Source of the DNA: Bryobacteraceae bacterium
Lineage (GTDB): Bacteria; Acidobacteriota; Terriglobia; Bryobacterales; Bryobacteraceae
Assembly: GCA_019187195.1 (NCBI GenBank)
Contig: JABAQT010000007.1
Location: 1 to 43,397 of the forward strand
Length of the DNA stretch: 43,397 bases
Direction: 5' to 3'
Both the position numbers and the translations under genes were made by a program. Shown here piece by piece: positions 8,098 through 18,043 of this stretch. The notes under the pieces are model-generated. The model was given only the letters and a program-made list of their open reading frames with translations. It did not search any database and was not told the DNA's origin. Each line of letters begins with the position of its first letter. The stretch's first letter is position 1.

Positions 8098-11000
8098 TCA
8101 GAACCGGAACCTCAAGGAGATAGTCAACTGGCGCATCTGCGCCGCCCCCGCCGCCAGTCCGTAATTGTTCGCGTCCACCACCGTCCCCCAACTCGTGATC
8201 GTCACGTGGTTGAGCACGTTTTGCGCCTGAAACTGCAGGTCGGCGCTCCGCCGCTCGCCTAACCGGAAGATCCGGCCAAGCGATCCGTTCAGGAAAAACA
8301 CCGTGGGCCCGGGGATGGTGTTGCGCCCCGCCGTCCCCCACTCTCCCGCCTCCGGAGCCGCGAACGCCGCCGTGTTGAACAGCATCCCCGCCGCCTCGAT
8401 GGGAAGCCCCGTCGCGTCCGCGCGCACCGTGCTGTTCACCGCCGTGCCGCTCACCTGCGAGCGGTTTCCGCCCACAATCGCCGTGAACGGATTTCCCGAG
8501 CGCGCCGTGAGGCTTCCGTTGATGGTCCAATCCTTCAACAGAGTTCCCCTCCAGCCGTTGATCATCGTCCCGCCCGAGCGCCCCATGCCGGAACTGTATT
8601 GGAACATCAGCGAAAGATTGTGGCGCGAATCGAAGCTCGACAGTCCGCGCTCGGCCGAGAGATCCAGCCAGTTCTGCGCCACCGGAGTTCCCCCCTGGCC
8701 CCGTCCTCCCGTGCCGGCGTTGTCGATCGCCTTTGAAAACTGGTAGGACGCGCGCGCGAGAAATCCGCTCCGGAACCGCCTGTTCAGTTGGAACTGCGCC
8801 GCATGGTAGATCGAATTTCCGTTCGACGTCTCATAGATGTAGTCGTGAGGATAGGGCGATTCCGCCGCCCCCGGAGCCACCGATTGCGGAATGAACTGCT
8901 GGTCGAGCCGCGTGCCTTTCGTCCCCAGGTAACCCACCGTCCCAAACAGCGAAAGCGGCAGATCGTGCTGCACCGAAACCGTCCATGTCTGCGCGTACCC
9001 GATGCGGTAGTTCGGGTCAATCGCAAACGTGCTCCGCGCGCCGTTGCCCGCCGCCAGAAGAAAACCATTCTGTATGGTGAATGGATTCGCCGCCGAATTC
9101 GTCGCACTCAACACCCGCGCGAAAGGCGGCTGTTGCGCCATATTCCCCGCGATGATGTTGTACACCGACGTGTTGTAATACACGCCGTAGCCGCCGCGTA
9201 CAACGGTCGAACCCTTGGTTGTGGGGCGCCACGCAAACCCCACGCGCGGAGAGAAATTGTTCCGGTCCGGATGAATCAGCGCGTCGCCAAGTCCTCCCGC
9301 CTGCCCGGCCTCGACCGGCGTGACCGCCGTGAACCCCGGCGCAATCTCCAGATTCACCAGCCTGCCGTACAACTCCCGCACCGGAGCCGCGTAATCCCAC
9401 CTCACCCCGAAGTTCAGGCTGAACTTCGTCGAAAGCCGCCAGTCGTCGTTGGCAAAAAGGCTGTAGCCCGAACTCCGGAAATACTTGTCCGGATTGCCGT
9501 ATCGTATCGAGCCCGCCGTCGGAATCCCCAGCAGAAAATCCGCCAGGTCGAACCCCGTCCCCGTTTGCGCCGCCCCGTTCAACACCAGGCTCGTCGCCAG
9601 CCCGTTGAAACTGTAACTGCCTCGCCCGTTGGTGTCGGCGAACTGGTTGAACTGCTGCCGTTGATAGCTGCCGCCGAACGTCATGTTGTGCGTGCCGCGC
9701 ACCCACAACAGGCTCTCGCTCAAGGTTCCGGTCTGGTTGCGCGCAAGCGAAGCGTTTCCATCCGTCAACGACGCGAAATTGTTGAAGCTCAGGTTCGGCG
9801 GACCCCAGTTCATCGGATTCCCCGACGAGCCGGCGATCCCCAGTTGGGCCGCCACGTTATCCACATAGGCAAAGTACGGCGTGGCCGTGTTGCGGTTGCG
9901 GCTGAATGTGAAGCGCAGGTTGTTGATGAGCCTGGCCGTGATATTCCGCGACCAGCCGAGATTCGCGTTGATGCCCTGTCCCGACCCCGTGTCCACGAAC
10001 TGAAACAGGTTTGGAGAGCGGCTGTCCCGCCGCTGATATCCAATCCCGCCGTCGATCCGGTCTTTGCCGCTCAACCGCACGTTGGCGACGCGCGCGTTCA
10101 CGTTGTCGGCATTGTTCACCCCGCTGTAGGAAGTCTGGTAGTTCCGCGCCTCGAACGGCAGGTTCGGCAGCGGGAAATAGTTCAACAGCCCCAGCGAGGC
10201 CGCATTCAGCCGGCTTGCCGGGATGCGGTTTTGCGGAAACGGAGCCCCCGTCGCCGGATCGTAGACGGTAACCCCGGCGCCCCGCACCAGACTCCGCGAA
10301 AAATCCCCCGCCCTCTCGAGTTCGGAAGGCATATTCACCGGCTGCGAGATCGCGCCGGTGCGGTTGCGCTGGAACTGGTAGTTCACGAAAAAGAAGATCC
10401 GCCTGTCGGCGCTGATCACATGGGGGATGTGGAGCGGCCCGCCCAGCGTGACGCCTCCACGCCCGTTCGCGTAGCTCGGCTTGTCCACGCTCGCGCCGGT
10501 CACCGAAAAAGTCCGCGCGTCCCACACCGAATTATCCAGGCTGAAAAACGCCATTCCCCGCAACGCATTGCGCCCGCTCCGGCGGGCGTTGCCGAAACTC
10601 CGTGCATTCGGCCGTCCCTGCCATCCGCCGCGCCCGCGCGCGCCGGGGCCCCCGAACCGGCCTCGGCCGGCCGGGCCGCCAAAGCCGCCGTGCCCTCCCG
10701 CGCCACCAGGGCCGCCGTGAAATCCTCCCGCTCCCCCGGGTCCACCCGGGCCTCCTCCCGGACCTGCCTGTCCGGGGATTCCCTCCATGCCCGGCTGCCC
10801 CATTAAACCAGGCCCACCCGGTCCACCCATTCCCATACCCATTCCCATACCCATCGCCCTGCCCGCGCCCCAATCGTTCTGTGCCGGCATTCCCAGGGCG
10901 CTGCTCACGCTTCCCTGCACCAGGAACGAGTTCGCCGCGCTCTGGTTGAGATCGGCGGTTTCGTCATTACGGAATCCCGTCTCGGTTCCGGAAGCGGATT

Positions 11001-11481
11001 CATCCGCCGATTGATTCACATCCAGCCGCTCGAAGCCGCCTTCCTGGGCGGTTTGGGGCTCCATGCCGGCCTCCATTGCCCGTCCCCGCGCCTCCCGCCG
11101 TCCGCCAGCGGCGCGCGCGGCCCCGCCCGGCGTCCGCCCCTGACGCGCCGGACGCAACAGCCCCGCCACCTCGCGGGGAGTGAGGTACTCCAATGCAAAC
11201 CGGCCCGCCGCTGCCGCCGGCCCAACCGCCACCTCCTGCTTTAACGGCGAGAATCCAAACGCCTCGACCTCGATCGTCCACTTGCCGTCATCGAGGGAGC
11301 GGAACGAAAAAGTCCCATTCTCATCGGTTGTCGTTACCAGTTTCCTGCCGCCCTGAACCGCCGTCACCGTGGCGCCGGGAAACGGGAGTCCGCCGGCTTC
11401 CACCGTCCCGTGGTATTCGGAACCCGCCAGCGCTGCGGTGAACACGAAAGCCACGGCGAGAATGCGGAGTTGCGTTAACAT
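8098..11481 (-). CDS. Oar-like TonB-dependent receptor family protein with Gly-rich insert
   Basis: Outer-membrane barrel protein of 1127 residues. In order it has a signal peptide (residues 1-20), a carboxypeptidase-regulatory-like beta-sandwich (about 22-100), a linker, a Gly/Pro/Met-rich low-complexity insert (about 205-295), then plug-like and long beta-barrel regions typical of acidobacterial Oar/TonB receptor proteins ('SGYSLFANDDWRLSTKFSLNFGVRWDY'). It ends in an aromatic residue ('SLRFRF'), as barrel proteins do for BAM-dependent insertion. I chose the ATG at 11481, which has AGGTGAGG just upstream; a GTG at 11490 would add three residues. One base separates it from the VWFA gene downstream. 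The ligand is unknown. Confidence 0.85.
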   Translation of the reverse strand: MLTQLRILAVAFVFTAALAGSEYHGTVEAGGLPFPGATVTAVQGGRKLVTTTDENGTFSFRSLDDGKWTIEVEAFGFSPLKQEVAVGPAAAAGRFALEYLTPREVAGLLRPARQGRTPGGAARAAGGRREARGRAMEAGMEPQTAQEGGFERLDVNQSADESASGTETGFRNDETADLNQSAANSFLVQGSVSSALGMPAQNDWGAGRAMGMGMGMGMGGPGGPGLMGQPGMEGIPGQAGPGGGPGGPGGAGGFHGGPGGAGGHGGFGGPAGRGRFGGPGARGRGGWQGRPNARSFGNARRSGRNALRGMAFFSLDNSVWDARTFSVTGASVDKPSYANGRGGVTLGGPLHIPHVISADRRIFFFVNYQFQRNRTGAISQPVNMPSELERAGDFSRSLVRGAGVTVYDPATGAPFPQNRIPASRLNAASLGLLNYFPLPNLPFEARNYQTSYSGVNNADNVNARVANVRLSGKDRIDGGIGYQRRDSRSPNLFQFVDTGSGQGINANLGWSRNITARLINNLRFTFSRNRNTATPYFAYVDNVAAQLGIAGSSGNPMNWGPPNLSFNNFASLTDGNASLARNQTGTLSESLLWVRGTHNMTFGGSYQRQQFNQFADTNGRGSYSFNGLATSLVLNGAAQTGTGFDLADFLLGIPTAGSIRYGNPDKYFRSSGYSLFANDDWRLSTKFSLNFGVRWDYAAPVRELYGRLVNLEIAPGFTAVTPVEAGQAGGLGDALIHPDRNNFSPRVGFAWRPTTKGSTVVRGGYGVYYNTSVYNIIAGNMAQQPPFARVLSATNSAANPFTIQNGFLLAAGNGARSTFAIDPNYRIGYAQTWTVSVQHDLPLSLFGTVGYLGTKGTRLDQQFIPQSVAPGAAESPYPHDYIYETSNGNSIYHAAQFQLNRRFRSGFLARASYQFSKAIDNAGTGGRGQGGTPVAQNWLDLSAERGLSSFDSRHNLSLMFQYSSGMGRSGGTMINGWRGTLLKDWTINGSLTARSGNPFTAIVGGNRSQVSGTAVNSTVRADATGLPIEAAGMLFNTAAFAAPEAGEWGTAGRNTIPGPTVFFLNGSLGRIFRLGERRSADLQFQAQNVLNHVTITSWGTVVDANNYGLAAGAAQMRQLTISLRFRF
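10826..10854. repeat. Hexanucleotide tandem repeat encoding (Gly-Met)n
   Basis: About five units alternating TCCCAT and ACCCAT on the plus strand (12-base period) encode a Gly-Met run in the receptor gene. The unit length keeps the frame, so slippage would change insert length without breaking the gene. Confidence 0.8.
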
Positions 11482-11570
11482 GAGCCTCACCTGTGAAGGT
11501 GCGCCCGCCTGTCACAAGGTTTCCCCGCCCGGCCCTACTTAACTATTCTTAACGTATTGATTTTCCGGAG

Positions 11571-13370
11571 CTAAAAAATGAACGCCAGCCCGCCGCGCAG
11601 CGCCCTCGGCGAATGCACCAGTTGTATCCGCCGCCCATCCCCCAGCGTAATCGGCTGATAGCCCTGCGCCAGAATGTTGCGGATCTCGGCCGTCGCTTCG
11701 AGCCTCCCGCCCAGCCCCAGCATCGCCGGAATCGGCTGCCGCACCTGCACGTTCAATCCCTGCGCCGGATTCATCTGCTCCGTCATGTAGAAGTGCCCCG
11801 GCGTCAGGGCACGCCCGTTCATGAACTGGTACCCGGTGGTGAACCGCGTCCCCGTTTGCGGTATGTACCCCGCAATCCGCGTCACCGCCAAATGCCGCCT
11901 CTGCACGCGCAGCGCGGACCGCAACTCCCCGGGGTCGCTCGATGTCATGTGATCGCGTTCGGCCTCGAGCACGCCGTTATTCCCATACCCCACCGTCACC
12001 GTCCAGTTCTCGTTCAGATTCTGCGACAGCGAAGCCATGTACCCCACGCTCCAATAGTGGCCCGCGTTAAATATCGAAGCCGTGGAAAACAGGTCGGGAA
12101 GCAGGTCTCCCGAACCGAACGCGCCATCAGCGTCCACCGCCGTCAAAGCCGCGTTCGTCAGGCTCTCGCGGTAGGCAGCGGCGCGGAATGTCCGGGAACC
12201 CGCCTGCTTGCGGTATCCCAGTTCGAAATTGCGCGCGCGTTGCAGTTGCGCCGTCCCGCCGCGCACGGAAACCCGCGGAAACATGGTCAACCCTGACAAC
12301 TCCTGCTGCTGCTCGCCTTCCTTCCCATTGCTTCCGCTCTCATAAAGCTGAGTCGGCGGCAACCCCGAACTGTAACCGAACTCCAACACACCGGCATGAT
12401 CGAGGTCGTAGCTCATCCGCACATAGGGCGAAAAAGAGTTCAGCCTCTGCAGGAACTGCACCGATTCGAGCGTCCCGCCGTAGGACACCAGCAGATTATC
12501 TCCGATGTGCACCTGGTCATTGAGGCTCAGCGACATTGTGCGCAATACGGGAAGCGAATCCGAACCTCCACCCACCAGCGCCGAACCCGCGCGCCCCGCC
12601 AGGAAAATCTGCCGCATCGTGACAGCCAGTTCCGGACTGCGTCCGTCTTCCATCTCCCGGCTGAACGAGGTTCGGAATCCAGCCGCCGGATTCCCCGACG
12701 CCGACCCGTAGCCTACGTTCCCGCTGATGCCCACGCGATTCGCCCCGTGCACCGATGTCGCCAGCGCGAATGCCGTCCCCAGGTCCGGCTGGCTTCCAAG
12801 CGTGGGCGCGGCGGGCATGTCTCCGGCCGAAAGCTTGACCACCCCCGTAGTGTCCGTGAACATCCCGGAACCTGCCCGCAATTGCCGCATCAGGTCGCCG
12901 CCGCTGCCATCGAGAACACGCAACACCGGCCGCGTCGGCATCGAACTGCGCAGTGTCCACTTCCAGTCGTCGCTCATCAGCCCCTGCTGGAGCGGCAGCG
13001 AGTACACCAGTTCGATGGTGCTCAGCACCCCCGCCATATTGATCGACAGGACCCGCCGCACGCCCGGCTGCACACTGATGTTGTTCCGCACGGCCGGCAG
13101 AAAGCTCAACAGCGTGATGCGCACGTTGTAGTGATCGGCGGGCAGCGAATCGAACTGGAAGGTTCCGCGTTCATCGGTCAAAGCCTTCCTCACCTGTCTC
13201 TCGAGGTGATTGAACAGAAATACGCTCGCCCCCATCTGGGGCACGCCGAGAGCATCGCTTACCACTCCCGCGATGCTGCCCGTAAGACTGTTCTGCCCCG
13301 CGAGGACGGGAGTGGCGCTCATCACCGCCGCAACCAACACGGCCCATCCGCCGGTTTTCGGAAATGTCAT
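11571..13370 (-). CDS. Carboxypeptidase-regulatory-like domain protein with beta-barrel region
   Basis: Protein of 599 residues with a signal peptide ending 'TPVLAG'. A carboxypeptidase-regulatory-like domain follows at about 30-115 ('GSIAGVVSDALGVPQMGASV' and 'TDERGTFQFDSLPADHYNVRI'). The rest is rich in alternating beta-strand patterns and ends 'GGLAFIF', as expected of an outer-membrane barrel. Compared with the receptors at 8098-11481 and 37447-40659 it is about half as long and shows no recognisable plug domain. It may therefore be a non-transporting surface protein or a reduced receptor. It sits between the GWxTD gene and the larger receptor, all on the minus strand. Function unknown. 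Confidence 0.75.
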   Translation of the reverse strand: MTFPKTGGWAVLVAAVMSATPVLAGQNSLTGSIAGVVSDALGVPQMGASVFLFNHLERQVRKALTDERGTFQFDSLPADHYNVRITLLSFLPAVRNNISVQPGVRRVLSINMAGVLSTIELVYSLPLQQGLMSDDWKWTLRSSMPTRPVLRVLDGSGGDLMRQLRAGSGMFTDTTGVVKLSAGDMPAAPTLGSQPDLGTAFALATSVHGANRVGISGNVGYGSASGNPAAGFRTSFSREMEDGRSPELAVTMRQIFLAGRAGSALVGGGSDSLPVLRTMSLSLNDQVHIGDNLLVSYGGTLESVQFLQRLNSFSPYVRMSYDLDHAGVLEFGYSSGLPPTQLYESGSNGKEGEQQQELSGLTMFPRVSVRGGTAQLQRARNFELGYRKQAGSRTFRAAAYRESLTNAALTAVDADGAFGSGDLLPDLFSTASIFNAGHYWSVGYMASLSQNLNENWTVTVGYGNNGVLEAERDHMTSSDPGELRSALRVQRRHLAVTRIAGYIPQTGTRFTTGYQFMNGRALTPGHFYMTEQMNPAQGLNVQVRQPIPAMLGLGGRLEATAEIRNILAQGYQPITLGDGRRIQLVHSPRALRGGLAFIF

Positions 13371-13430
13371 TAGCTACATCAGCCTGCACATGCCGGCGGA
13401 ACCGAACTCCCGCCGGGCTGAATGACCCGA

Positions 13431-15101
13431 TTAAACCACCGTGAAAGTCGCCTGGGGAGCCAGCGTTTGATTGCCGAGCTTGTCCTGGACTTTCATTTTC
13501 AATATATACTGCCCAGGCGCCATGTTCTGGAGGGGCAACAACTTCTCGATGGTAACCTGCTGTCCGGAGGCGCCTTCGATCTTATCGAGTTGCTCGGTGA
13601 AGTCGAAAATCTTCTCGTTGCTTCCCGTCTTCACTACTTCATACTCCACCGTGCCGCTCGGCTTGCGTGTCTTCTCGTCCGTCGTGAAATTGTAGAGTTG
13701 GAGATAGATGCCCATCTTCTCGTCGCGGTGGAACGTCTCCCCAACCCGCGGCCGCACCTTCGAAGTGCCGATCACGAACTGCCCGGTCCCGATGCTCCGG
13801 GTGGGGACCTTCTCGATAAGATCCGCCAGCACCAGTGAACTCGATCCCAGCTTCTCGTCATCGTAGTGCGGTACGTGCAGCGCCATCTCGTAGTTGTTCA
13901 TGTTGCCGCCGTTGATGTCCTTCACCACGATGTTTACACGGTAGGTTCCCGGCGGCAGCGGAACGGATTTCTGGTAGAGAGATACGCCCTTCACCGCTTC
14001 GGCCGTCAATGCCGAGGGAAATTCGACGCTGACGACATCCTCGAACACGTTCACCACGCGGCGGGTCATCGATGTGATGCGCGCGTAGATATTGACCACG
14101 CCCTTTGAAACGCCGTCCTGCTGCTTGTACTGCAAATCGCGTTTCTCAAGCTGAATGGTGATATTCGAAAGAATCGTCGAATTGGTGAGCCGCATGAAGT
14201 CCGTACGAACCTTCATGGGAAGCAGGTTGTAGCGAATGGTCGAATTGACCGCCGCTTCGAGGTCCTTGAACTTCACCGGCGGCGGCTTCTGCAGGTTGGC
14301 GTATTGTTGCAGCCGCTCGAACTGGTTCATGCGCATCGGCAACGGCATTGTACCCGTGCCGAGCCTCGTTCCATCCGTCCGGCTAAACCGGTCGGCCTTG
14401 CTCGAAAGACCCATCTGCTCCATCAACGTCAGACCGGCATTGGGCACATATAACAACGCGTCCTTCTCGGATGGATCCATCGTCATCCGGTATTCGCCGG
14501 TCATCGTCGTATCGACGAACTCAATAATAATGTCCGAACCGATTCCCTCGAGCCACCGGTACCGCCACTGCTCGAAGGGGTACGTCGAGGTGGTTCCGCC
14601 GCCCTCCTCGTATGGCCGCTCGTAGGTGCCGCCCGAAGGATGGGATTCAATTTCGTCCGGAGGCCCGAAGGTGATGTAGATCCGGCCGCGATCCGTCTTC
14701 CATCCCGGAATCCCCGAGGCAAACCTCTCATTCGCATAAGCGATGCGACGGTAGTGCTCTTCCTTGAACTCGTTTTCCTGTGTGTCCGGAGTGGGATCGC
14801 GCCGCAGCCAGAACTGCTCGATGAACTGCTCCCGCTCCTCGTCCGCGTTCAGGTTCTTGAACGCCTTCCGCTCCTCATCGGAAATGATGTAGCCGACGTC
14901 CTCATTCAGCCACTTGCGGTAGGGCGTTTCCAACTCCTTGCGCAACTTCGCTTCCCGTTTCTTGCGCTCCTTTTCCGACAGCGGTTTGGCGACGGTTTCG
15001 CGGTTCTCGCCGCCTGCCTTCTTCTTGTCGGCGGCGGACGCGGGTGTGGCGACAAGGCTCAGCGCCATGTACAGAGAGAAAACGGTCGCTGTTGCTCGCA
15101 T
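13431..15101 (-). CDS. GWxTD domain-containing secreted protein
   Basis: Protein of 556 residues with a signal peptide ('MRATATVFSLYMALSLVATPASA'). A highly charged Lys/Glu/Arg segment (about 27-60) is followed by the GWxTD domain at about 60-175, including the signature 'GIPGWKTDRGRIYITFGPPDEI'. The C-terminal half contains beta-rich segments. The family is common in Acidobacteriota and Bacteroidetes-related lineages and is of unknown function. I chose the ATG at 15101 because it places the signal peptide at the N-terminus; the frame stays open to 15167. It is divergent from the Hsp70-like gene and lies 60 bases upstream of the barrel-protein gene on the same strand. Confidence 0.85.
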   Translation of the reverse strand: MRATATVFSLYMALSLVATPASAADKKKAGGENRETVAKPLSEKERKKREAKLRKELETPYRKWLNEDVGYIISDEERKAFKNLNADEEREQFIEQFWLRRDPTPDTQENEFKEEHYRRIAYANERFASGIPGWKTDRGRIYITFGPPDEIESHPSGGTYERPYEEGGGTTSTYPFEQWRYRWLEGIGSDIIIEFVDTTMTGEYRMTMDPSEKDALLYVPNAGLTLMEQMGLSSKADRFSRTDGTRLGTGTMPLPMRMNQFERLQQYANLQKPPPVKFKDLEAAVNSTIRYNLLPMKVRTDFMRLTNSTILSNITIQLEKRDLQYKQQDGVSKGVVNIYARITSMTRRVVNVFEDVVSVEFPSALTAEAVKGVSLYQKSVPLPPGTYRVNIVVKDINGGNMNNYEMALHVPHYDDEKLGSSSLVLADLIEKVPTRSIGTGQFVIGTSKVRPRVGETFHRDEKMGIYLQLYNFTTDEKTRKPSGTVEYEVVKTGSNEKIFDFTEQLDKIEGASGQQVTIEKLLPLQNMAPGQYILKMKVQDKLGNQTLAPQATFTVV

Positions 15102-15251
15102 AAGGTATCCGATGACAAACGTCCTCAAGCTACCCTCAATTCTAGTCTCGTCAAGACATAGCGTCAAGGCGAACCTCCGGCGGAAGAAGTCCCCGTCTCC
15201 GTGCGTCTTCCATCACCACGCCCCCCGTACCCCCTGCGCTACAGTTTAAAG

Positions 15252-16817
15252 ATGAAGCTCGGAATCGACTTTGGCACCACACGGATTGTCGTCGCAGCTT
15301 CCGACCGCGGGAACTACCCCGTTGTTTCCTTCGAAACGCCCGACGGGGCTTCCGAGGAGTGGTTTCCCCCTCTCGTCGCCCTGCGCGGCGGAGAGCGGCT
15401 GTTTGGCTGGGACGCCTATGCCCGCCAGGCCGACCCCGAATGGACCGTCATCCGTTCCCTCAAGCGCCTCCTCGAGGATGCCGGACCCAACACGAGTCTC
15501 GAAATCGCCGGCCAGACCGTCCCCCTGCTCGACCTCCTGCGAGGACTCATCGGTTCCCTCAAGGAAGCTCTCAGGGCCTCGTCCACCCTCCCCGGACTCG
15601 ACACCCGGACTCTCGAGGTCATGCTCGGCGTCCCCGCCCACGCCAACACCAACCAGCGCTTCCTCACCGCCGAAGCCTTCCGCCAGTCCGGCTTCGATGT
15701 CCTCGGCATTCTCAATGAACCCTCCGCCGCCAGCATCGAATACGGGCACCGCACCAAAACCGAAATCCGCGCCACCCAATCCATGCTCGTCTACGACCTG
15801 GGCGGTGGCACCTTCGACGTCTCGCTCGTCGAATACGACGACAAGACCCATTCCGTCATCGCCACCGAAGGCATCGGCGCCCTCGGCGGCGACGATTTCG
15901 ACCACCTTCTGGCCGATCTCGCGCTCGAAACCGCCGGCCTTACCATGGACTCCCTCACCACCAGTGAACTCTTCCGCCTCCTCGAGGAGTGCCGCCACAA
16001 GAAGGAAGCCCTCCACCCGCAGACCCGCAAGATGGTCATTGACTTCGACTTGGTGCGCGAAGGACTTGCCCCGGTCTCTGTCTCCGTCCCCACCTTCTAC
16101 GAGCGCTCCCGCCCCTATGTCGAGGAGACCCTTCACGCCGTGCGCGACATGCTCGAGAAAAGTTCCACCGGCTCCATCGACTCCCTCTACGTCACCGGAG
16201 GCGGCAGCGAACTCCCCCTCGTCTCCCGCATGCTCCGCGAGGAGTTTGGACGCCGGGTCAAGCGCTCCGCGCATACCCGCTCGGCCACCGCCATCGGACT
16301 CGCCATCCAGGCCGACGCCTCCTCGGGCTACGAGCTCCGCGAGCGCTTCACCCGCTACTTCGGCGTCTGGCGCGAAGCCGACTCGGGAAACCGCATCATC
16401 TTTGATCCTCTCTTCCCCAAGGGAGCCCCGCTCCCCGCGCCCGGCGAAGCCTCCCTCGAAATCACCCGCGCCTATCATCCCGTCCACAACATCGGCCACT
16501 TCCGCTACCTCGAATGCAGCCAGTTGACCCAGGATTGCCAGCCCGCCGGCGACATCACCATCTGGGACGAGATCCTCTTCCCCTTCGACCCCGCCCTTCA
16601 CCAGGCCCCCAGCCTCACCAACCTCCCCGTATCTTTCTGCCAGGACGCCACCAGCCAGGTCATCGAGGAGCATTACCGCTGCGAACCGGGCGGCTTCGTT
16701 GTCGTCTCCATCCGTAACCGCACCGCCGGTTATGAGCGCTCCTGGTCGCTTGGCCGCTGGGCCGTGAAAACCAAGCCGCTGCCTCCCGTGAGAAAACGCC
16801 GGGGGGCCTCCGCCTGA
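15252..16817 (+). CDS. Hsp70-family ATPase with non-canonical C-terminus
   Basis: Cytoplasmic chaperone-like ATPase of 521 residues. The Hsp70 nucleotide-binding domain is clear: '[17 protein letters not shown]' (phosphate 1), '[13 protein letters not shown]', '[17 protein letters not shown]' (phosphate 2) and '[15 protein letters not shown]' (adenosine). After about residue 375 only ~145 residues remain, and they do not resemble the DnaK substrate-binding domain and lid, so the client and mode of action are open. A TACAGT hexamer at 15240-15245 stands 6 bases before the ATG, which suggests a leaderless transcript; a GTG at 15201 is the only upstream alternative. The stop overlaps the next gene's ATG by one base. 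Confidence 0.85.
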   Translation: MKLGIDFGTTRIVVAASDRGNYPVVSFETPDGASEEWFPPLVALRGGERLFGWDAYARQADPEWTVIRSLKRLLEDAGPNTSLEIAGQTVPLLDLLRGLIGSLKEALRASSTLPGLDTRTLEVMLGVPAHANTNQRFLTAEAFRQSGFDVLGILNEPSAASIEYGHRTKTEIRATQSMLVYDLGGGTFDVSLVEYDDKTHSVIATEGIGALGGDDFDHLLADLALETAGLTMDSLTTSELFRLLEECRHKKEALHPQTRKMVIDFDLVREGLAPVSVSVPTFYERSRPYVEETLHAVRDMLEKSSTGSIDSLYVTGGGSELPLVSRMLREEFGRRVKRSAHTRSATAIGLAIQADASSGYELRERFTRYFGVWREADSGNRIIFDPLFPKGAPLPAPGEASLEITRAYHPVHNIGHFRYLECSQLTQDCQPAGDITIWDEILFPFDPALHQAPSLTNLPVSFCQDATSQVIEEHYRCEPGGFVVVSIRNRTAGYERSWSLGRWAVKTKPLPPVRKRRGASA

Positions 16818-17887
16818 TGAACTTCCTCCTGCTGTTCGTACCCGTCTGCGTGTATCTCGAGTTCGCGCGCCCCGATTGGCACATCGCCATCTTCCTGTGC
16901 GCCTGCCTGGCCATCATCCCCCTCGCCGGCTGGCTCGGCCGCGCCACCGAGCACCTCGCCTCCCGCACCAGCGAAGCCATCGGCGGCCTTCTCAACGCCA
17001 CCTTCGGAAACGCCGCCGAGCTGATCATCGCCCTCGTCGCCCTGCAAAAGGGCCTTCATGGCGTCGTCAAGGCTTCGCTCACCGGCTCCATCATCGGCAA
17101 CGTGCTCCTTGTTCTCGGAGCCGCCTGCTTTGCCGGAGGCTACAGGCACAAGATCCTCCGCTTCAACGCTACCGGAGCGCGTTCCCAGGCGAGCATGATG
17201 ACCCTCGCCGCCATCGCGCTCATTATGCCCGCCTCGTTCCATTACCTCGGCGGAGCCGCCGCGCCGAGCAAGGAAGCCGGATTGAGCCTCGAAATCGCCA
17301 TCGTTCTCGTCGCCACCTACTTCGCCAGCCTCCTTTTCTCCCTCCACACCCACCGCCAACTCTTCGAGAGCCTCGGCGAAGAACAAAACCACGGCCATGC
17401 CTGGAGCCTCGCCAAATCCTTGTCCATCCTGTTCGTCTCCACCGCCTTCATCGCCTGGATGAGCGAAATTCTCGTCGGCTCGGTCGAACATGCCGCCCAC
17501 TCTCTCGGCATGACCAGCGTCTTTGTTGGTGTCATTGTCGTCGCCATCGTGGGCAACGCCGCCGAGCATTCCACCGCCATTCTCATGGCCATGAAAAACC
17601 GCATGGACTTGAGCCTGGGCATCGCCATGGGCAGCAGTGTGCAGATTGCGCTCTTTGTCGCCCCGGTTCTCGTTCTTTCGAGCTACCTCATCGGACCCCA
17701 TCCCATGGACCTCGTCTTCACTCCCGCTGAAGTCGTCGCCGTGGTTCTCGCCGTAGCAATCACCGCCCAGATCTCCGGCGATGGCGAATCCCACTGGCTC
17801 GAGGGAGTGCAGTTGCTCGCCGTCTATATCATCCTCGGCATCGTCTTTTATTTCCTGCCGGAAGCGGCGGGCCATCCGTCGAATTGA
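16817..17887 (+). CDS. Calcium/proton antiporter, CAX family
   Basis: Inner-membrane cation exchanger of 356 residues with about ten to eleven hydrophobic segments, expected to export Ca2+ in exchange for H+. Both inverted repeats carry the exchanger signature: '[17 protein letters not shown]' at about 60-76 and '[20 protein letters not shown]' at about 232-251, whose GNxxE glutamates bind the ion. Length matches the bacterial CAX family. TGATG overlap with the Hsp70-like gene indicates translational coupling; a link between Ca2+ export and the chaperone-like ATPase is suggested by this arrangement but not otherwise supported. The 156 bases after the stop hold no gene. Confidence 0.9.
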   Translation: MNFLLLFVPVCVYLEFARPDWHIAIFLCACLAIIPLAGWLGRATEHLASRTSEAIGGLLNATFGNAAELIIALVALQKGLHGVVKASLTGSIIGNVLLVLGAACFAGGYRHKILRFNATGARSQASMMTLAAIALIMPASFHYLGGAAAPSKEAGLSLEIAIVLVATYFASLLFSLHTHRQLFESLGEEQNHGHAWSLAKSLSILFVSTAFIAWMSEILVGSVEHAAHSLGMTSVFVGVIVVAIVGNAAEHSTAILMAMKNRMDLSLGIAMGSSVQIALFVAPVLVLSSYLIGPHPMDLVFTPAEVVAVVLAVAITAQISGDGESHWLEGVQLLAVYIILGIVFYFLPEAAGHPSN

Positions 17888-18002
17888 TTCGCCGCTGTGG
17901 TTCATTTCCACCGCCATGGTGGTTCTCGGCCACCGCGATCCCCTGGCGTCGCTAGTCAAGTGCCCTTTTTGAGAGGTAGTTACGTTCGGCCTCTGACGTG
18001 CC

Positions 18003-18008
18003 TATATT
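18003..18008 (+). promoter_or_regulatory. Candidate -10 element (TATATT) of the DUF3300 gene
   Basis: TATATT lies 35 bases before the ATG at 18044. A small hairpin with a GAAA tetraloop (CGCC GAAA GGCG, 18021-18032) and the likely ribosome-binding GGAAGG follow. I see no convincing -35 at standard spacing, so confidence is low. Confidence 0.3.
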
Positions 18009-18043
18009 GGAAATGAGAGGCGCCGAAAGGCGGAAGGCGGTGC

